From contig CAYPEF010000002.1 of NCBI GenBank assembly GCA_964409675.1, positions 1-56,147 of the forward strand: a DNA stretch of 56,147 nucleotides, written 5' to 3'. Below the pieces are notes generated by a model. The model worked only from the letters and a program-made list of their open reading frames with translations, was not told the origin of the DNA and did no database searches. How positions within the stretch are numbered: the first letter of the stretch is position 1; each line of letters opens with the position of its first letter. The position numbers and the translations under genes are program-made. This stretch comes from CAYMDD01 sp964409675. Its GTDB lineage: Bacteria; Pseudomonadota; Alphaproteobacteria; Rickettsiales; SXRF01. Below, piece after piece: positions 1-7,369 of this stretch.

Positions 1-463
1 TAGGTTTGGTAGCTGGCTGACTGATGGCGGGGGTGTTGGCCAGCATTTCGCCATCAATTGGGAGTTTTAATGCCTTGTCCTTCAATTCGATCACGATGCG
101 CTCGGCGAGCTTCGGGCCGACGCCGCTGATGCGCGAAAAGGCGGTGGTGTCCTTGGCGAGGATGGCGTGCTGGAGCGACGCCGGGGAATGCGCGCCGAGG
201 ATGGAAAGCGCCATCTTGCTGCCGACGCGCTGGACGCCAAGCAGCAGGCGGAACCATTCGCGCTCGACGGCGCTTTCGAAGCCGTAGAGATGGATATGGT
301 CTTCGCGCACATGGGTTTCGATGCTTAAGCGCACTGCTTCGCCGACGGCAAGCATGCTCAGCGTGCGCGGCGAGGCGAACACGGTATAGCCGACGCCGCC
401 GACGTCGATCACGGCGTAATCATCGCCGGTTTCTTCTACGATGCCTTTGAGGGAGCCTATCAT
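1..463 (-). CDS. ruvA: Holliday junction branch migration protein RuvA, partial
   Basis: RuvA binds four-way DNA junctions as a tetramer and loads the RuvB motor during recombination repair. The reading frame begins with ATG at 463 (MIGSLKG) and runs off the left edge after 154 codons. The N-terminal OB-fold (residues 1 to about 63) and the helix-hairpin-helix part are visible, including LLGVQRVGSKMA and ISGVGPKLAERIV. The usual length is near 200 residues, so roughly 45 residues, including the RuvB-binding domain III, lie outside the window. It sits 74 bases downstream of ruvC on the same strand, the normal order for this repair unit, and ruvB would be expected just beyond the edge. Confidence 0.95.
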   Translation of the reverse strand, partial: MIGSLKGIVEETGDDYAVIDVGGVGYTVFASPRTLSMLAVGEAVRLSIETHVREDHIHLYGFESAVEREWFRLLLGVQRVGSKMALSILGAHSPASLQHAILAKDTTAFSRISGVGPKLAERIVIELKDKALKLPIDGEMLANTPAISQPATKP

Positions 464-537
464 GATAATTCAGTAATGGATGAACAGATATTATGTAGTG
501 CCTGAATGTAGCATTGCCACATCAGAACTACAAACGC

Positions 538-1032
538 CTAAACGATGGCGGCCAGAGTGTTTACCGTGCGGTGCTGCGCGTGCGCAATCGCAACTGCCAG
601 CGCGTCCGTCGCATCGGTTTTCATGGTGCGGCAGCCGGGCAGCAGCATGCGCACCATCTGCGCCACCTGCGATTTCTCGGCGTGGCCGCTGCCGGTGACG
701 GTTTTTTTGACGAGGTTGGTGGCGTATTCATGCACCGGCAGGTGGTTCAGGGACAGTGTCAGCAATATCGCGCCGCGCGCCTGCCCCAGCTTCAGGGTAG
801 AAGCGCCATTCATGTTGACGAAGGTTTCCTCTACCGCCGCTTCCTGCGGCGCATGCTCGGCGATCACGCGCGCGAGGCCGATATGGTGGAAGGCAAGGCG
901 TTGCGCGAGCGTCTGATGCGTAGAGGTGGTAATGACGCCCGCCTCCACGAAGGAAAGCCGGTTGCCTTCGCTGCGGATAATACCCCAGCCGGTGTGGGTG
1001 AGGCCGGGATCGATGCCGAGGATGAGAGTCAT
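538..1032 (-). CDS. ruvC: Crossover junction endodeoxyribonuclease RuvC
   Basis: RuvC is the dimeric endonuclease that cuts Holliday junctions together with RuvAB. The 164-residue product has the family's normal length. The four acidic catalytic positions are present: D8 in GIDPG, E68 in VEETF, and D140 and D143 in the KTDATDALAVA helix. It begins with MTLILGIDPG, which leaves no room for a longer N-terminus. It lies between yebC and ruvA, the usual alphaproteobacterial order yebC-ruvC-ruvA-ruvB. A palindromic repeat and about 100 bases separate it from yebC, so it may have its own promoter or be transcribed with yebC. Confidence 0.97.
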   Translation of the reverse strand: MTLILGIDPGLTHTGWGIIRSEGNRLSFVEAGVITTSTHQTLAQRLAFHHIGLARVIAEHAPQEAAVEETFVNMNGASTLKLGQARGAILLTLSLNHLPVHEYATNLVKKTVTGSGHAEKSQVAQMVRMLLPGCRTMKTDATDALAVAIAHAQHRTVNTLAAIV

Positions 1033-1105
1033 GGGCGGTGATGAGGGAGTGAGGGATGAGGGATGATACGGGATTGCGTTGGGTTTGGCAATCCGGCGGC
1101 TTATT

Positions 1106-1127
1106 CCCTCTCCCCTTGTGGGAGAGG
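1106..1127. repeat. Palindromic element, CCCTCTCCCC family
   Basis: An inverted repeat with arms CCTCTCCC (1107-1114) and GGGAGAGG (1120-1127) around a short TTGTG-type loop lies in the yebC-ruvC spacer. The same core in the other order is at 16385-16408, before gcvH. It can form a hairpin in RNA but has no U-tract, so I call it a dispersed repeat and not a terminator. Confidence 0.7.
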
Positions 1128-1140
1128 AGAAATATTATAG

Positions 1141-1893
1141 TTACGCGGCGCTTAGCTTTTCCATCACATCTTCGGGAATTTCGAAATTGGCGAAGACTTC
1201 CTGCACGTCGTCGTTATCTTCCAATGCATCGACCATTTTAAGGAGGGTTTTGGCCTGGTCTTCGCTGACGGCGGTAGTGGTTTTGGGAATCCAGGTGAGT
1301 TTGGCGGATTCGGGGTGCTGGAAGCGGGCTTCCAGCGCATCGCGCACGGCTCCGAAGGATTCTACGGAGCAGGTGACGATGTGCTTGCCGTCCTGGATTT
1401 CGCAATTTTCCGCGCCGGCTTCGAGGGCGGCTTCGAACATTTGTTCTTCGCTGGCGACGCTTACGGGATAAGCGATGCGCCCGATATAGTCGAACATGAA
1501 GCTGACGCTGCCGGTTTCGCCCATGGCGCCGCCGGCCTTGGTGAAGGCGGAGCGCACTTCAGAGGCGGTGCGGTTGCGGTTGTCGGTGAGGGCCTGCACG
1601 ATGACGGCGACGCCGCCGGGACCGTAGCCTTCGTAGCGCACCGGCTCGAAGCTGTCGGTATCGTTGTTGCCGGAGGCGCGCTTGATGGTGGCTTCAATCT
1701 TGTCGCGCGGCATGTTTTCCTCGCGCGCCCACTGGATGGCGCTGCGCAGGCGCGGGTTGGTGGCGGCATCCGGCGCGCCGCCCTTGCAGGCGGCAGTGAT
1801 TTCGCGCTGGATTTTGGTGAAGATTTTCGCCCGCTTGGCGTCCTGCGCGCCTTTGCGGTGCATGATGTTTTTAAATTGGGAATGGCCTGCCAT
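1141..1893 (-). CDS. yebC: YebC/PmpR family transcriptional regulator
   Basis: This is a member of the YebC family of DNA-binding or translation-associated regulators (250 residues, normal length). The start at 1893 gives MAGHSQFKNIMHRKGAQD, the family's diagnostic N-terminus. The frame stays open further upstream, but that part is antisense to nothing conserved and overlaps the neighbouring OmpA-like gene. Other family blocks are seen: NPRLRSAIQWAREENMPRD, the GYGPGG loop, and TDNRNRTASEVR followed by KAGG and GETGSVSFMF. It lies immediately upstream of ruvC, a very common linkage. Some YebC proteins help ribosomes through proline-rich stretches, which is of interest because the next gene upstream encodes an extremely proline-rich protein. 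That link is inference. Confidence 0.95.
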   Translation of the reverse strand: MAGHSQFKNIMHRKGAQDAKRAKIFTKIQREITAACKGGAPDAATNPRLRSAIQWAREENMPRDKIEATIKRASGNNDTDSFEPVRYEGYGPGGVAVIVQALTDNRNRTASEVRSAFTKAGGAMGETGSVSFMFDYIGRIAYPVSVASEEQMFEAALEAGAENCEIQDGKHIVTCSVESFGAVRDALEARFQHPESAKLTWIPKTTTAVSEDQAKTLLKMVDALEDNDDVQEVFANFEIPEDVMEKLSAA

Positions 1894-1927
1894 GGGATAA
1901 TGCTTGTTAGGAAGGAATGCGAACGGG

Positions 1928-4132
1928 CTAGCCGTTCGCATCGCCTCCGGCGGATTTGATGAATACATCGACGCGGTCGGCATCGCTGCCAGCGTTTTTA
2001 TTGCCCTCGGCCTGCACGGTGATGCGCAGGTTGCTGATACCCTTGTCGATGAGGTAGGCGCGCACGGCGAGCGCGCGCGACAGCGACACGCGCCGCGCCG
2101 TGCTCGGCTGCTCGGGGCTGCCGGACGCATAGGCGACGATGGAGACACGCAAAGCCTCATCTTTCTTCAGGCGGGCGGCCAGCGTGTCCAGATCATCGTG
2201 TGAGGAGAGCGGGACGGTGGTTTCGGTGGCCTTGAAGGGGAGGCGCACTTCCGGGGCTTTGCTATCGCTTACAGCGGGGAAAGTTTCCGCCGGGATGATG
2301 GCGGCGACCTGCTTCTCCGCCGGTTTTTCTTCCGCGGCCGGAGCTTTGACTTCCGGCGATGGTTTTTCAGCCGGAAGCGCCGGGGCGGGCGGCGGCGGCG
2401 GCGGTGGCGGTATCAGTTCCGCCAGTTCGGCATTGGGTACCGGGTTGTCGAACGGGTTATGCTCGGATGATGCGGACGCTGCCGGTTTTTCGGCTTCCTT
2501 CGGCTCAGGCGGCAGAGGTGGCAGCGGCGGGAGTTCCGTTTTTACGGACTTTTCCTTTAATAGCTTTTCCTTCGCAGGCTTTTCAATGACGGGTGGCGCT
2601 ATTTCCGGCGTGGTAGTTTTTAGCGCAGGAAGCTCCGGCAATGCATGCATGGCAGCAGGTGGCGTCACCGGCTCCGGCTCTTTGATCTCCGGGAGTTTCG
2701 CGTCGGGCTTTGGCAGTATGTCTGCGGGCGGCGCTGGCGGAGGTGCGGGCGGAGGCTCGATGGCAGGAACGCTGGGTATAGCCTGTGCAGGCGGTTCTGC
2801 GGGTGCGGGCATTGCCGGCGGAGGTGGCGGCGGTGCAATTACCGGCTCCGGCGCGGGCGGAGGCGGTTCTACTGGCTTCTGTGGCGCAGCAGACGGCAGG
2901 GCAACCGGCGGTTCGGCTGCCAGCGGTGTTGCGGCGGGCGGCTCTGCGGGGGCAGGTGTTGCCGTTTTCTCTTCTTTTTTGAAGAAGGACTTGATGCTGT
3001 CCGTCCAGCCTTTTTTGGGTTCGTCAGCAGTCGGCGGAGTGGGCGGCGGCTCGACAGCGGCAGGCGGCGCTGGCGGCTCAATGACGGGAGCGGCCGGTAT
3101 TTCAGGTTTCACAGGTTCCGGCGGTGCGGGCGGCGGAGTGATCTCCTGCGGCGCTTCCATTACTGCGGGTGCGGCGGGTGGAACGGCTGCTTCTTCCACG
3201 GGAGCGGATTTTTTAGCGTTCTTTTCTTTTTTAGGTTTTACTTTTTTCTCCGGCGCGGGCGGTTCAACTGCGGCAGGCGGCGGCGGTTCAACTGCAGGTG
3301 CGGCTTGCGCAGGCGGTTCCACAGGTACGGGCGGCGGCGGTGGTGCGATGACAGGCTCCGGTGCGGGCGGAGGCGGTGGTGCAGGCAGCTCTGCCGCCGG
3401 CGGGGCGACATGGACAGGCTCAGGCGGTTTTACGGGCTCCGGCGGCGCGGGCGGTGCTGGCGGAGGCGCGGGCGGTTTCACTTCTTCCGGCGGCAATGCG
3501 GTAACAGGCGGCATGACCGGCTTCTCGAGTTTGGGAGCCGGCGGCTCCACTGCGGGAGGGATAATGGCGGCGGGCGGCGGAGGTGGCGGTGCGGGCGGCT
3601 CAACGGGCTTGGCGGGCGCAAGCACGGGCGGGGAGATATGCGGTGTTTCCGCTTCCTTCACCACCGGTTCCGGCATGGCGGGCGCAGGCGTGATAGGTGT
3701 TTTTACGGGCTTGCTTTTCTTTGCAGGCGCTGTGGAAACGGCAGGCTCAGGCGGTGCGGGCTTTTTCACCGGCGCTTTTTCGACCGGTTTTTTCTCCGCC
3801 TGCTTTTTGGGCGCGGGAGCGCTTGCTTTGGGTTTTGCTTCCGGCTTCGCTTTGGTGGGTACTTCCGCTGTTACGGCGGGGGTGTGCACGGGAGCAGTGG
3901 GCTCCGGCAGCTTGTGACCTTTGGGGCCTTCCTGCCATACCAGCGCCTTGCTCGTGGGGGCGGTAACGGCGCGCGGCGCGCGCAGCTGGTCCAGCGCATC
4001 CAGATGAATTTCCACCGAGGGCTGCGACGGTGCGCGCAGGCCGATAGCCGCATGAGCGGGGCCGGCGCAAAGCAGCAGGCTTGCCGTGCTGGCGGTGAGC
4101 AGGGTGGCGAGGGAGAGGGCTTTATTCTTCAT
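1928..4132 (-). CDS. Proline-rich periplasm-spanning protein with OmpA-like C-terminal domain
   Basis: The product has about 734 residues from the ATG at 4132. That start was chosen because a clear Sec signal peptide follows it (MKNKALSLATLL, hydrophobic core, cleavage near AGPAHA). The frame is open 8 codons further upstream. Residues from roughly 60 to 600 are low complexity and dominated by Pro, Ala, Glu and Lys, with many PPP or longer runs and one run of eight prolines (2387-2410). The last 100 residues look like an OmpA-type peptidoglycan-binding fold (DLDTLAARLKKDEALRVSIVAYASG, then SLSRALAVRAYLIDKGI and RITVQAEG). The long spacer could bridge from the outer membrane to the cell wall. 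No beta-barrel is visible. The function is unknown. The GC-rich repeats make long open frames on the opposite strand that are not genes. Confidence 0.8.
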   Translation of the reverse strand: MKNKALSLATLLTASTASLLLCAGPAHAAIGLRAPSQPSVEIHLDALDQLRAPRAVTAPTSKALVWQEGPKGHKLPEPTAPVHTPAVTAEVPTKAKPEAKPKASAPAPKKQAEKKPVEKAPVKKPAPPEPAVSTAPAKKSKPVKTPITPAPAMPEPVVKEAETPHISPPVLAPAKPVEPPAPPPPPPAAIIPPAVEPPAPKLEKPVMPPVTALPPEEVKPPAPPPAPPAPPEPVKPPEPVHVAPPAAELPAPPPPPAPEPVIAPPPPPVPVEPPAQAAPAVEPPPPAAVEPPAPEKKVKPKKEKNAKKSAPVEEAAVPPAAPAVMEAPQEITPPPAPPEPVKPEIPAAPVIEPPAPPAAVEPPPTPPTADEPKKGWTDSIKSFFKKEEKTATPAPAEPPAATPLAAEPPVALPSAAPQKPVEPPPPAPEPVIAPPPPPPAMPAPAEPPAQAIPSVPAIEPPPAPPPAPPADILPKPDAKLPEIKEPEPVTPPAAMHALPELPALKTTTPEIAPPVIEKPAKEKLLKEKSVKTELPPLPPLPPEPKEAEKPAASASSEHNPFDNPVPNAELAELIPPPPPPPPAPALPAEKPSPEVKAPAAEEKPAEKQVAAIIPAETFPAVSDSKAPEVRLPFKATETTVPLSSHDDLDTLAARLKKDEALRVSIVAYASGSPEQPSTARRVSLSRALAVRAYLIDKGISNLRITVQAEGNKNAGSDADRVDVFIKSAGGDANG

Positions 4133-4200
4133 TCTGGCGGCCTGTGATATACGCATGTTACCGGGTAGACGCTAGTATAGCGCGGTAGAAGTTAATTTTT

Positions 4201-4992
4201 TCATGCGCTTGCTGCAAGCAGTTTCAGCATGGAACCCTGCAGTCCCGGGGAGGAGGCCAGCAATGTGCCGGAATCGGGATTATAGGGTAAGCCATTGATC
4301 TGAGTAATGTTTCCACCTGCTTCCTGCACCAGGAGCCACCCGGCGGCGACATCCCAGAGGTGCTGGGGAGGGAACCAGCCGGCATCGAACCGCCCGGCGG
4401 CGATATAGGCGAGGTCCAGCGCGGTTGCGCCCGTGTAGCGGAATCCCGCCGGGCAGCGGCAGGCGGCGGTGATGGCGGCGAGGGTGGAAGCGTCGGCGTT
4501 GCCGGGGTTGCCCATCACCAGCATGGCGTTATCAAAGCTGTCGCGCCGCGAGACGGTGATGCGGTGGTCGTTAACGAATGCGCCGCGGCCCCGCTCGGCG
4601 TGGAACAGTTCGTTATGGATGGGGTCGTAGATGATGCCCGCGATGATTTCCGCCCTGCTGCCGGTGGTTTTCTCCAGTGCGATAGCGGTGCAGAAATAGG
4701 GGATGGCGTGGATGAAATTGCTGGTGCCGTCCAGCGGGTCGATGATCCAGCGGTGCGTGGCGTCGGAGCCTTTGATCTCGCCGCTTTCCTCGGCCAAAAA
4801 GCCGAATTCTGGGCGGGCCTTGCGCAGCTCGTCGATCAGCAGCTTCTCGGTGCGCTTGTCGGCGTTGGTGACGAAATTGGACGCGCCTTTTTTCGACACC
4901 TGAAGCCTGTCCACCTCGCCGAAATCGCGCAGCAATCCCTTGGATGCCTTGATGGCGGCGGCGGACATGACGTTGATGAGAGCGGAGGGCAT
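4201..4992 (-). CDS. suhB: Inositol monophosphatase family protein (SuhB-like)
   Basis: This is a Mg2+/Li+-sensitive phosphatase of the inositol-phosphatase fold (263 residues). The metal-binding motifs are in place: E68/E69 in LAEESGE, D85-P-L-D88-G-T in WIIDPLDGTSNF, and D214 in WDVAAGWLLVQEAGG. SuhB proteins hydrolyse inositol 1-phosphate and related sugar phosphates in vitro, and in E. coli SuhB also takes part in ribosomal RNA antitermination. Which role applies here cannot be read from sequence. The start codon overlaps the efp stop codon by one base (TGATG), so the two genes are translationally coupled. Confidence 0.93.
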   Translation of the reverse strand: MPSALINVMSAAAIKASKGLLRDFGEVDRLQVSKKGASNFVTNADKRTEKLLIDELRKARPEFGFLAEESGEIKGSDATHRWIIDPLDGTSNFIHAIPYFCTAIALEKTTGSRAEIIAGIIYDPIHNELFHAERGRGAFVNDHRITVSRRDSFDNAMLVMGNPGNADASTLAAITAACRCPAGFRYTGATALDLAYIAAGRFDAGWFPPQHLWDVAAGWLLVQEAGGNITQINGLPYNPDSGTLLASSPGLQGSMLKLLAASA

Positions 4993-5558
4993 CAGTCCTT
5001 CGCCCGCTCGATATAGGAATTGTCCGTGGTGTTGACGACGATGCGGGTGCCGGATTCGATGAAGGGGGGCACCATCACGCGCACGCCGTTTTCGAGAATG
5101 GCGGGCTTGTAGGAGGAGCTGGCGGTCTGGCCTTTTACCACCGGGTCGGCTTCGACGATTTTCATCGTCACTTTTTCCGGCAGCTTGATGGAGATCGGGC
5201 GGCCTTCGTAGGTTTCAATCGTCACCGTCATGCCATCCTGCAGGAAGGGCAGGGCGTCGCCCAGCAGGTCTTTGTTGAGGGAGAACTGGTCGTAGGTTTC
5301 GTTATCCATGAAGGTGAGCTGATCATCGTCCGCAAAGAGGAAATTGCAGGAGCGGGTGTCGAGCGAGACCCGTTCCACGGACTCCGAGGAACTCAGGCGG
5401 ATATTGTCCTTGGTGCCGGTGAGCACGTCGCGGATTTCCACCTGGTTGAAGGCGCGTAGGTTTCCCGGCGTGCGGATTTCGTGCTTCACTACCAGCCAGA
5501 GCTTGTCCTTATATTCGATTACCATGCCCATGCGCACGGCGGAGCCGTCGATTCTCAT
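4992..5558 (-). CDS. efp: Elongation factor P, with unusual loop tip
   Basis: EF-P binds between the ribosomal P and E sites and rescues ribosomes stalled on consecutive prolines. The 188-residue product has the three expected beta-barrel domains, including the C-terminal GQTASSSYKPAILENG and NTTDNSYIERAKD signatures. The tip of the domain I loop, normally PGKG or PGRG with a basic residue that is lysylated, hydroxylated or rhamnosylated, reads PGNLRAF here (residues 31-37). Asn33 therefore occupies the usual modification position, and Arg35 lies two residues on. No EpmA, EpmB or EarP gene is in the window. The gene is followed by suhB with a one-base overlap. Confidence 0.95.
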   Translation of the reverse strand: MRIDGSAVRMGMVIEYKDKLWLVVKHEIRTPGNLRAFNQVEIRDVLTGTKDNIRLSSSESVERVSLDTRSCNFLFADDDQLTFMDNETYDQFSLNKDLLGDALPFLQDGMTVTIETYEGRPISIKLPEKVTMKIVEADPVVKGQTASSSYKPAILENGVRVMVPPFIESGTRIVVNTTDNSYIERAKD

Positions 5559-5576
5559 ATATTATTATCCTTTTTT

Positions 5577-5642
5577 GTCATCTTAAGCGCAGCGAAGAAT
5601 CTCAGGCGGTTGCGGGAGATGCTTCGCTATGCTCAGCATGAC
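5577..5642. repeat. Palindromic element with GTCAT/ATGAC ends, GCGAAG family
   Basis: An imperfect inverted repeat starts GTCATCTTAAGCGCAGCGAAG and ends with its near complement CTTCGCTATGCTCAGCATGAC, joined by about 20 bases. Its outer part overlaps the 3' end of thiE, so the last dozen or so codons of thiE are made of repeat sequence. Its shape is that of a dispersed intergenic palindrome. It may also end transcription of the minus-strand operon, although no clear U-tract follows. Confidence 0.7.
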
Positions 5643-6363
5643 GGATTGCTTGATTAAATGCTTCCACCGCCGCTTTCGGCCCGTCCGGGTGGTTCCAGAC
5701 GGAGGTGATGGCGGCGATGAAATCCGCGCCGGCCTGTACCAGCGGCGCGCAGTTACCGGGGGTGATACCACCGATTGCCACGCACGGCAAGACCGTATAG
5801 GTCTGCCACCAGGTGAGGATGTCGAGGTCGGGCGTGCCCCATTTCTCCAGTTTTTCCCTAGGCTTTGAGCTGGTTGGGTAAAACGCGCCGAAGGCGATGT
5901 AATCCGCGCCCGCTTCGCCCGCTTCCATGGCGAGGTGGACGGAGGCGTGGCAGGTGATGCCGAGCACGGCATCCGCGCCGATGGCGGCGCGGATTTTTTC
6001 GATGGGCCAAGTTTCCAGATCTTCCTGCCCGATATGCACGCCGTCAGCCTTGCAGGCGTCCATTAAATCCGGGCGGTCGTTGAGGATGAAGGCGGCGTCA
6101 TGCGCGTGGACGATCGGCTCGATGGCGCGGGCGGCGTTGAGGATGTCAGCGTCGGAGGCGTCTTTCAGCCGCAGCTGCAAGCAGCCGATGTCGCCGCCGG
6201 AAAAGGCGGCTTCAACCTGCGCCGGGAAGGTGGCGAAGTCAATGGTGGGTGGGGTAACGAGGTAGAGGCGGCAGGAGGGGGTGTCATCCCCGCGCATACG
6301 GGGATCTCGGGCAACAGTGCAAGAACCCTCGGATCCCCGCATGCGCGGGGATGACGAAGCCAT
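5602..6363 (-). CDS. thiE: Thiamine phosphate synthase (ThiE)
   Basis: ThiE joins the pyrimidine and thiazole halves of thiamine into thiamine phosphate. The TIM-barrel signatures are visible: CLQLRLKD, FILNDRPDLMDACKADGVH, GQEDL, GITCHA, ADYIAFGAFYPTSSKP and the phosphate-binding AIGGITPGN. The ATG at 6363 overlaps the aldolase stop codon by one base (TAATG). The first 28 or so residues (MASSSPRMRGSEGSC and on to RMRGDDTP) are translated from a palindromic repeat at 6283-6354. The last residues (HAEHSEASPATA) come from another repeat at 5577-5642. The conserved fold begins at SCRLYLVTPP. An alternative start is the ATG at 6297, inside the repeat. The fold itself looks intact. Confidence 0.9.
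   Translation of the reverse strand: MASSSPRMRGSEGSCTVARDPRMRGDDTPSCRLYLVTPPTIDFATFPAQVEAAFSGGDIGCLQLRLKDASDADILNAARAIEPIVHAHDAAFILNDRPDLMDACKADGVHIGQEDLETWPIEKIRAAIGADAVLGITCHASVHLAMEAGEAGADYIAFGAFYPTSSKPREKLEKWGTPDLDILTWWQTYTVLPCVAIGGITPGNCAPLVQAGADFIAAITSVWNHPDGPKAAVEAFNQAIRHAEHSEASPATA
6283..6354. repeat. Paired REP-like palindrome inside the thiE 5' end
   Basis: Two inverted units face each other. The left unit starts GTCATCCCCGCGCATACGGG, and the right unit starts GGATCCCCGCATGCGCGGGG and ends ATGAC. About 25 bases separate them. GTCATCCCCGCGC-type elements are familiar as dispersed extragenic palindromes in many proteobacteria. Here the element lies between the overlapping fba stop codon and the conserved part of thiE and is read in frame. 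A related GTCATCCCGG element is at 54093-54120. Confidence 0.8.
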
Positions 6364-7292
6364 TACATCTCGCCCTTGTAGATTTTAATCAAATCTCCCA
6401 GCAGCTTCAGCGCTTCGTCGCGGGGGCGCTGGAAGGTGTTGCGGCCGATGATGGAGCCGTTGCCGCCGCCGTCGCGGATGGCGCGGGCTTCGTTGTAGAT
6501 GTCCTCGACGCCCTTCGACGCGCCGCCGGAGAAGACTACGATGCGACGTCCCGCGAAGCAGGCCTGCGTCACATGGCGGAAGCGGGCGGCGGCGTCACTG
6601 ATCGAAATCTTTTCCGATTCATAGACTTTCTTGGCCTCGCCTTGCTCCAGGAAATCGGTGGGGGGTTTTACCTTGATGATGTGCGCGCCGAGCAGGGCCG
6701 CCATGTGGGCGGCATAGGCGCAGATATCCATGGCGGTTTCGCCGTTTTTGGAAATGTCCGCCCCGCGCGGGTAGGACCAGATGACCACGGCCAGGCCGTA
6801 AGCCTTGGCTTCCTCGGCCATCTCGCGGATTTCTTCCATCATGTCGAAGGCGGAGTGGCTGCCGGGGTAGATGGTGAAGCCGATGGCGGAGCAGCCCAGG
6901 CGCAGCGCGTCGGCTACCGAGCCGGTGAGGGCCTGGTTCGGCACGTCGTCCTTGGGAGTCAGCGAGTTGGAGCTGTTGACCTTGAGGATGGTGGGGATTT
7001 GCCCGGCGAACGTGTCGGCTCCGGCTTCGATCATCCCAAGCGGTGCGGCGTAGGCGGAAAGGCCGGCGTCGATGGCGAGCTGGAAATGGTAGTGCGGGTC
7101 GTAGGCCGCCGGGTTTTTGGCGAAGCTGCGGGCGGGGCCGTGCTCGAAGCCCTGATCCACTGGCAGGATCACCAGCTTGCCGGTGCCGCCTAGCTTGCCC
7201 TGCATCAGGATGCGGGCGAGGTTTGCCTTGGTGCCGGGGCAATCGCTTTCGTAATGGCTGAGGATTTTTTTGACTTCGGGGGTAATCGACAC
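6363..7292 (-). CDS. fbaB: Class I fructose-bisphosphate aldolase (DhnA/FbaB type)
   Basis: This enzyme cleaves fructose 1,6-bisphosphate to dihydroxyacetone phosphate and glyceraldehyde 3-phosphate by a Schiff-base mechanism. The 309-residue product belongs to the DhnA/FbaB family and not to the zinc-dependent class II. Signatures are LVILPVDQGFEHGP (residues 40-53), TIYPGSHSAFDMMEEI, VIWSYPRG and GAHIIKVKPP, which carries the expected active-site lysine (K207 or K209), then VVFSGGASKG. The start is GTG at 7292, supported by a good ribosome binding site (AAGGAG six bases upstream). It is the last central-carbon gene of the tkt-gap-pgk-fba block and overlaps thiE by one base. Confidence 0.95.
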   Translation of the reverse strand: MSITPEVKKILSHYESDCPGTKANLARILMQGKLGGTGKLVILPVDQGFEHGPARSFAKNPAAYDPHYHFQLAIDAGLSAYAAPLGMIEAGADTFAGQIPTILKVNSSNSLTPKDDVPNQALTGSVADALRLGCSAIGFTIYPGSHSAFDMMEEIREMAEEAKAYGLAVVIWSYPRGADISKNGETAMDICAYAAHMAALLGAHIIKVKPPTDFLEQGEAKKVYESEKISISDAAARFRHVTQACFAGRRIVVFSGGASKGVEDIYNEARAIRDGGGNGSIIGRNTFQRPRDEALKLLGDLIKIYKGEM

Positions 7293-7369
7293 GGGAAACT
7301 CCTTGTTAAAATCGGTAAGGTGCGGTTTGGATAGCGTCTTTATCCTTGGGGTTCAACTAAAAAGCCGGT

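Noticed and set aside
1141..2160. Longer YebC start at 2160
   Set aside because: The extra 89 codons lie on the OmpA-like gene in another frame, and the conserved family start MAGHSQ is at 1893.
2139..4147. Long open frames on the plus strand (about 590 and 500 codons) opposite the proline-rich gene
   Set aside because: They translate to Gly/Ser/Ala- or Arg/Gly/Cys-rich low-complexity sequence, which is the mirror of the GC-rich Pro/Ala/Glu codons. The minus-strand frame has a signal peptide and an OmpA-like end.
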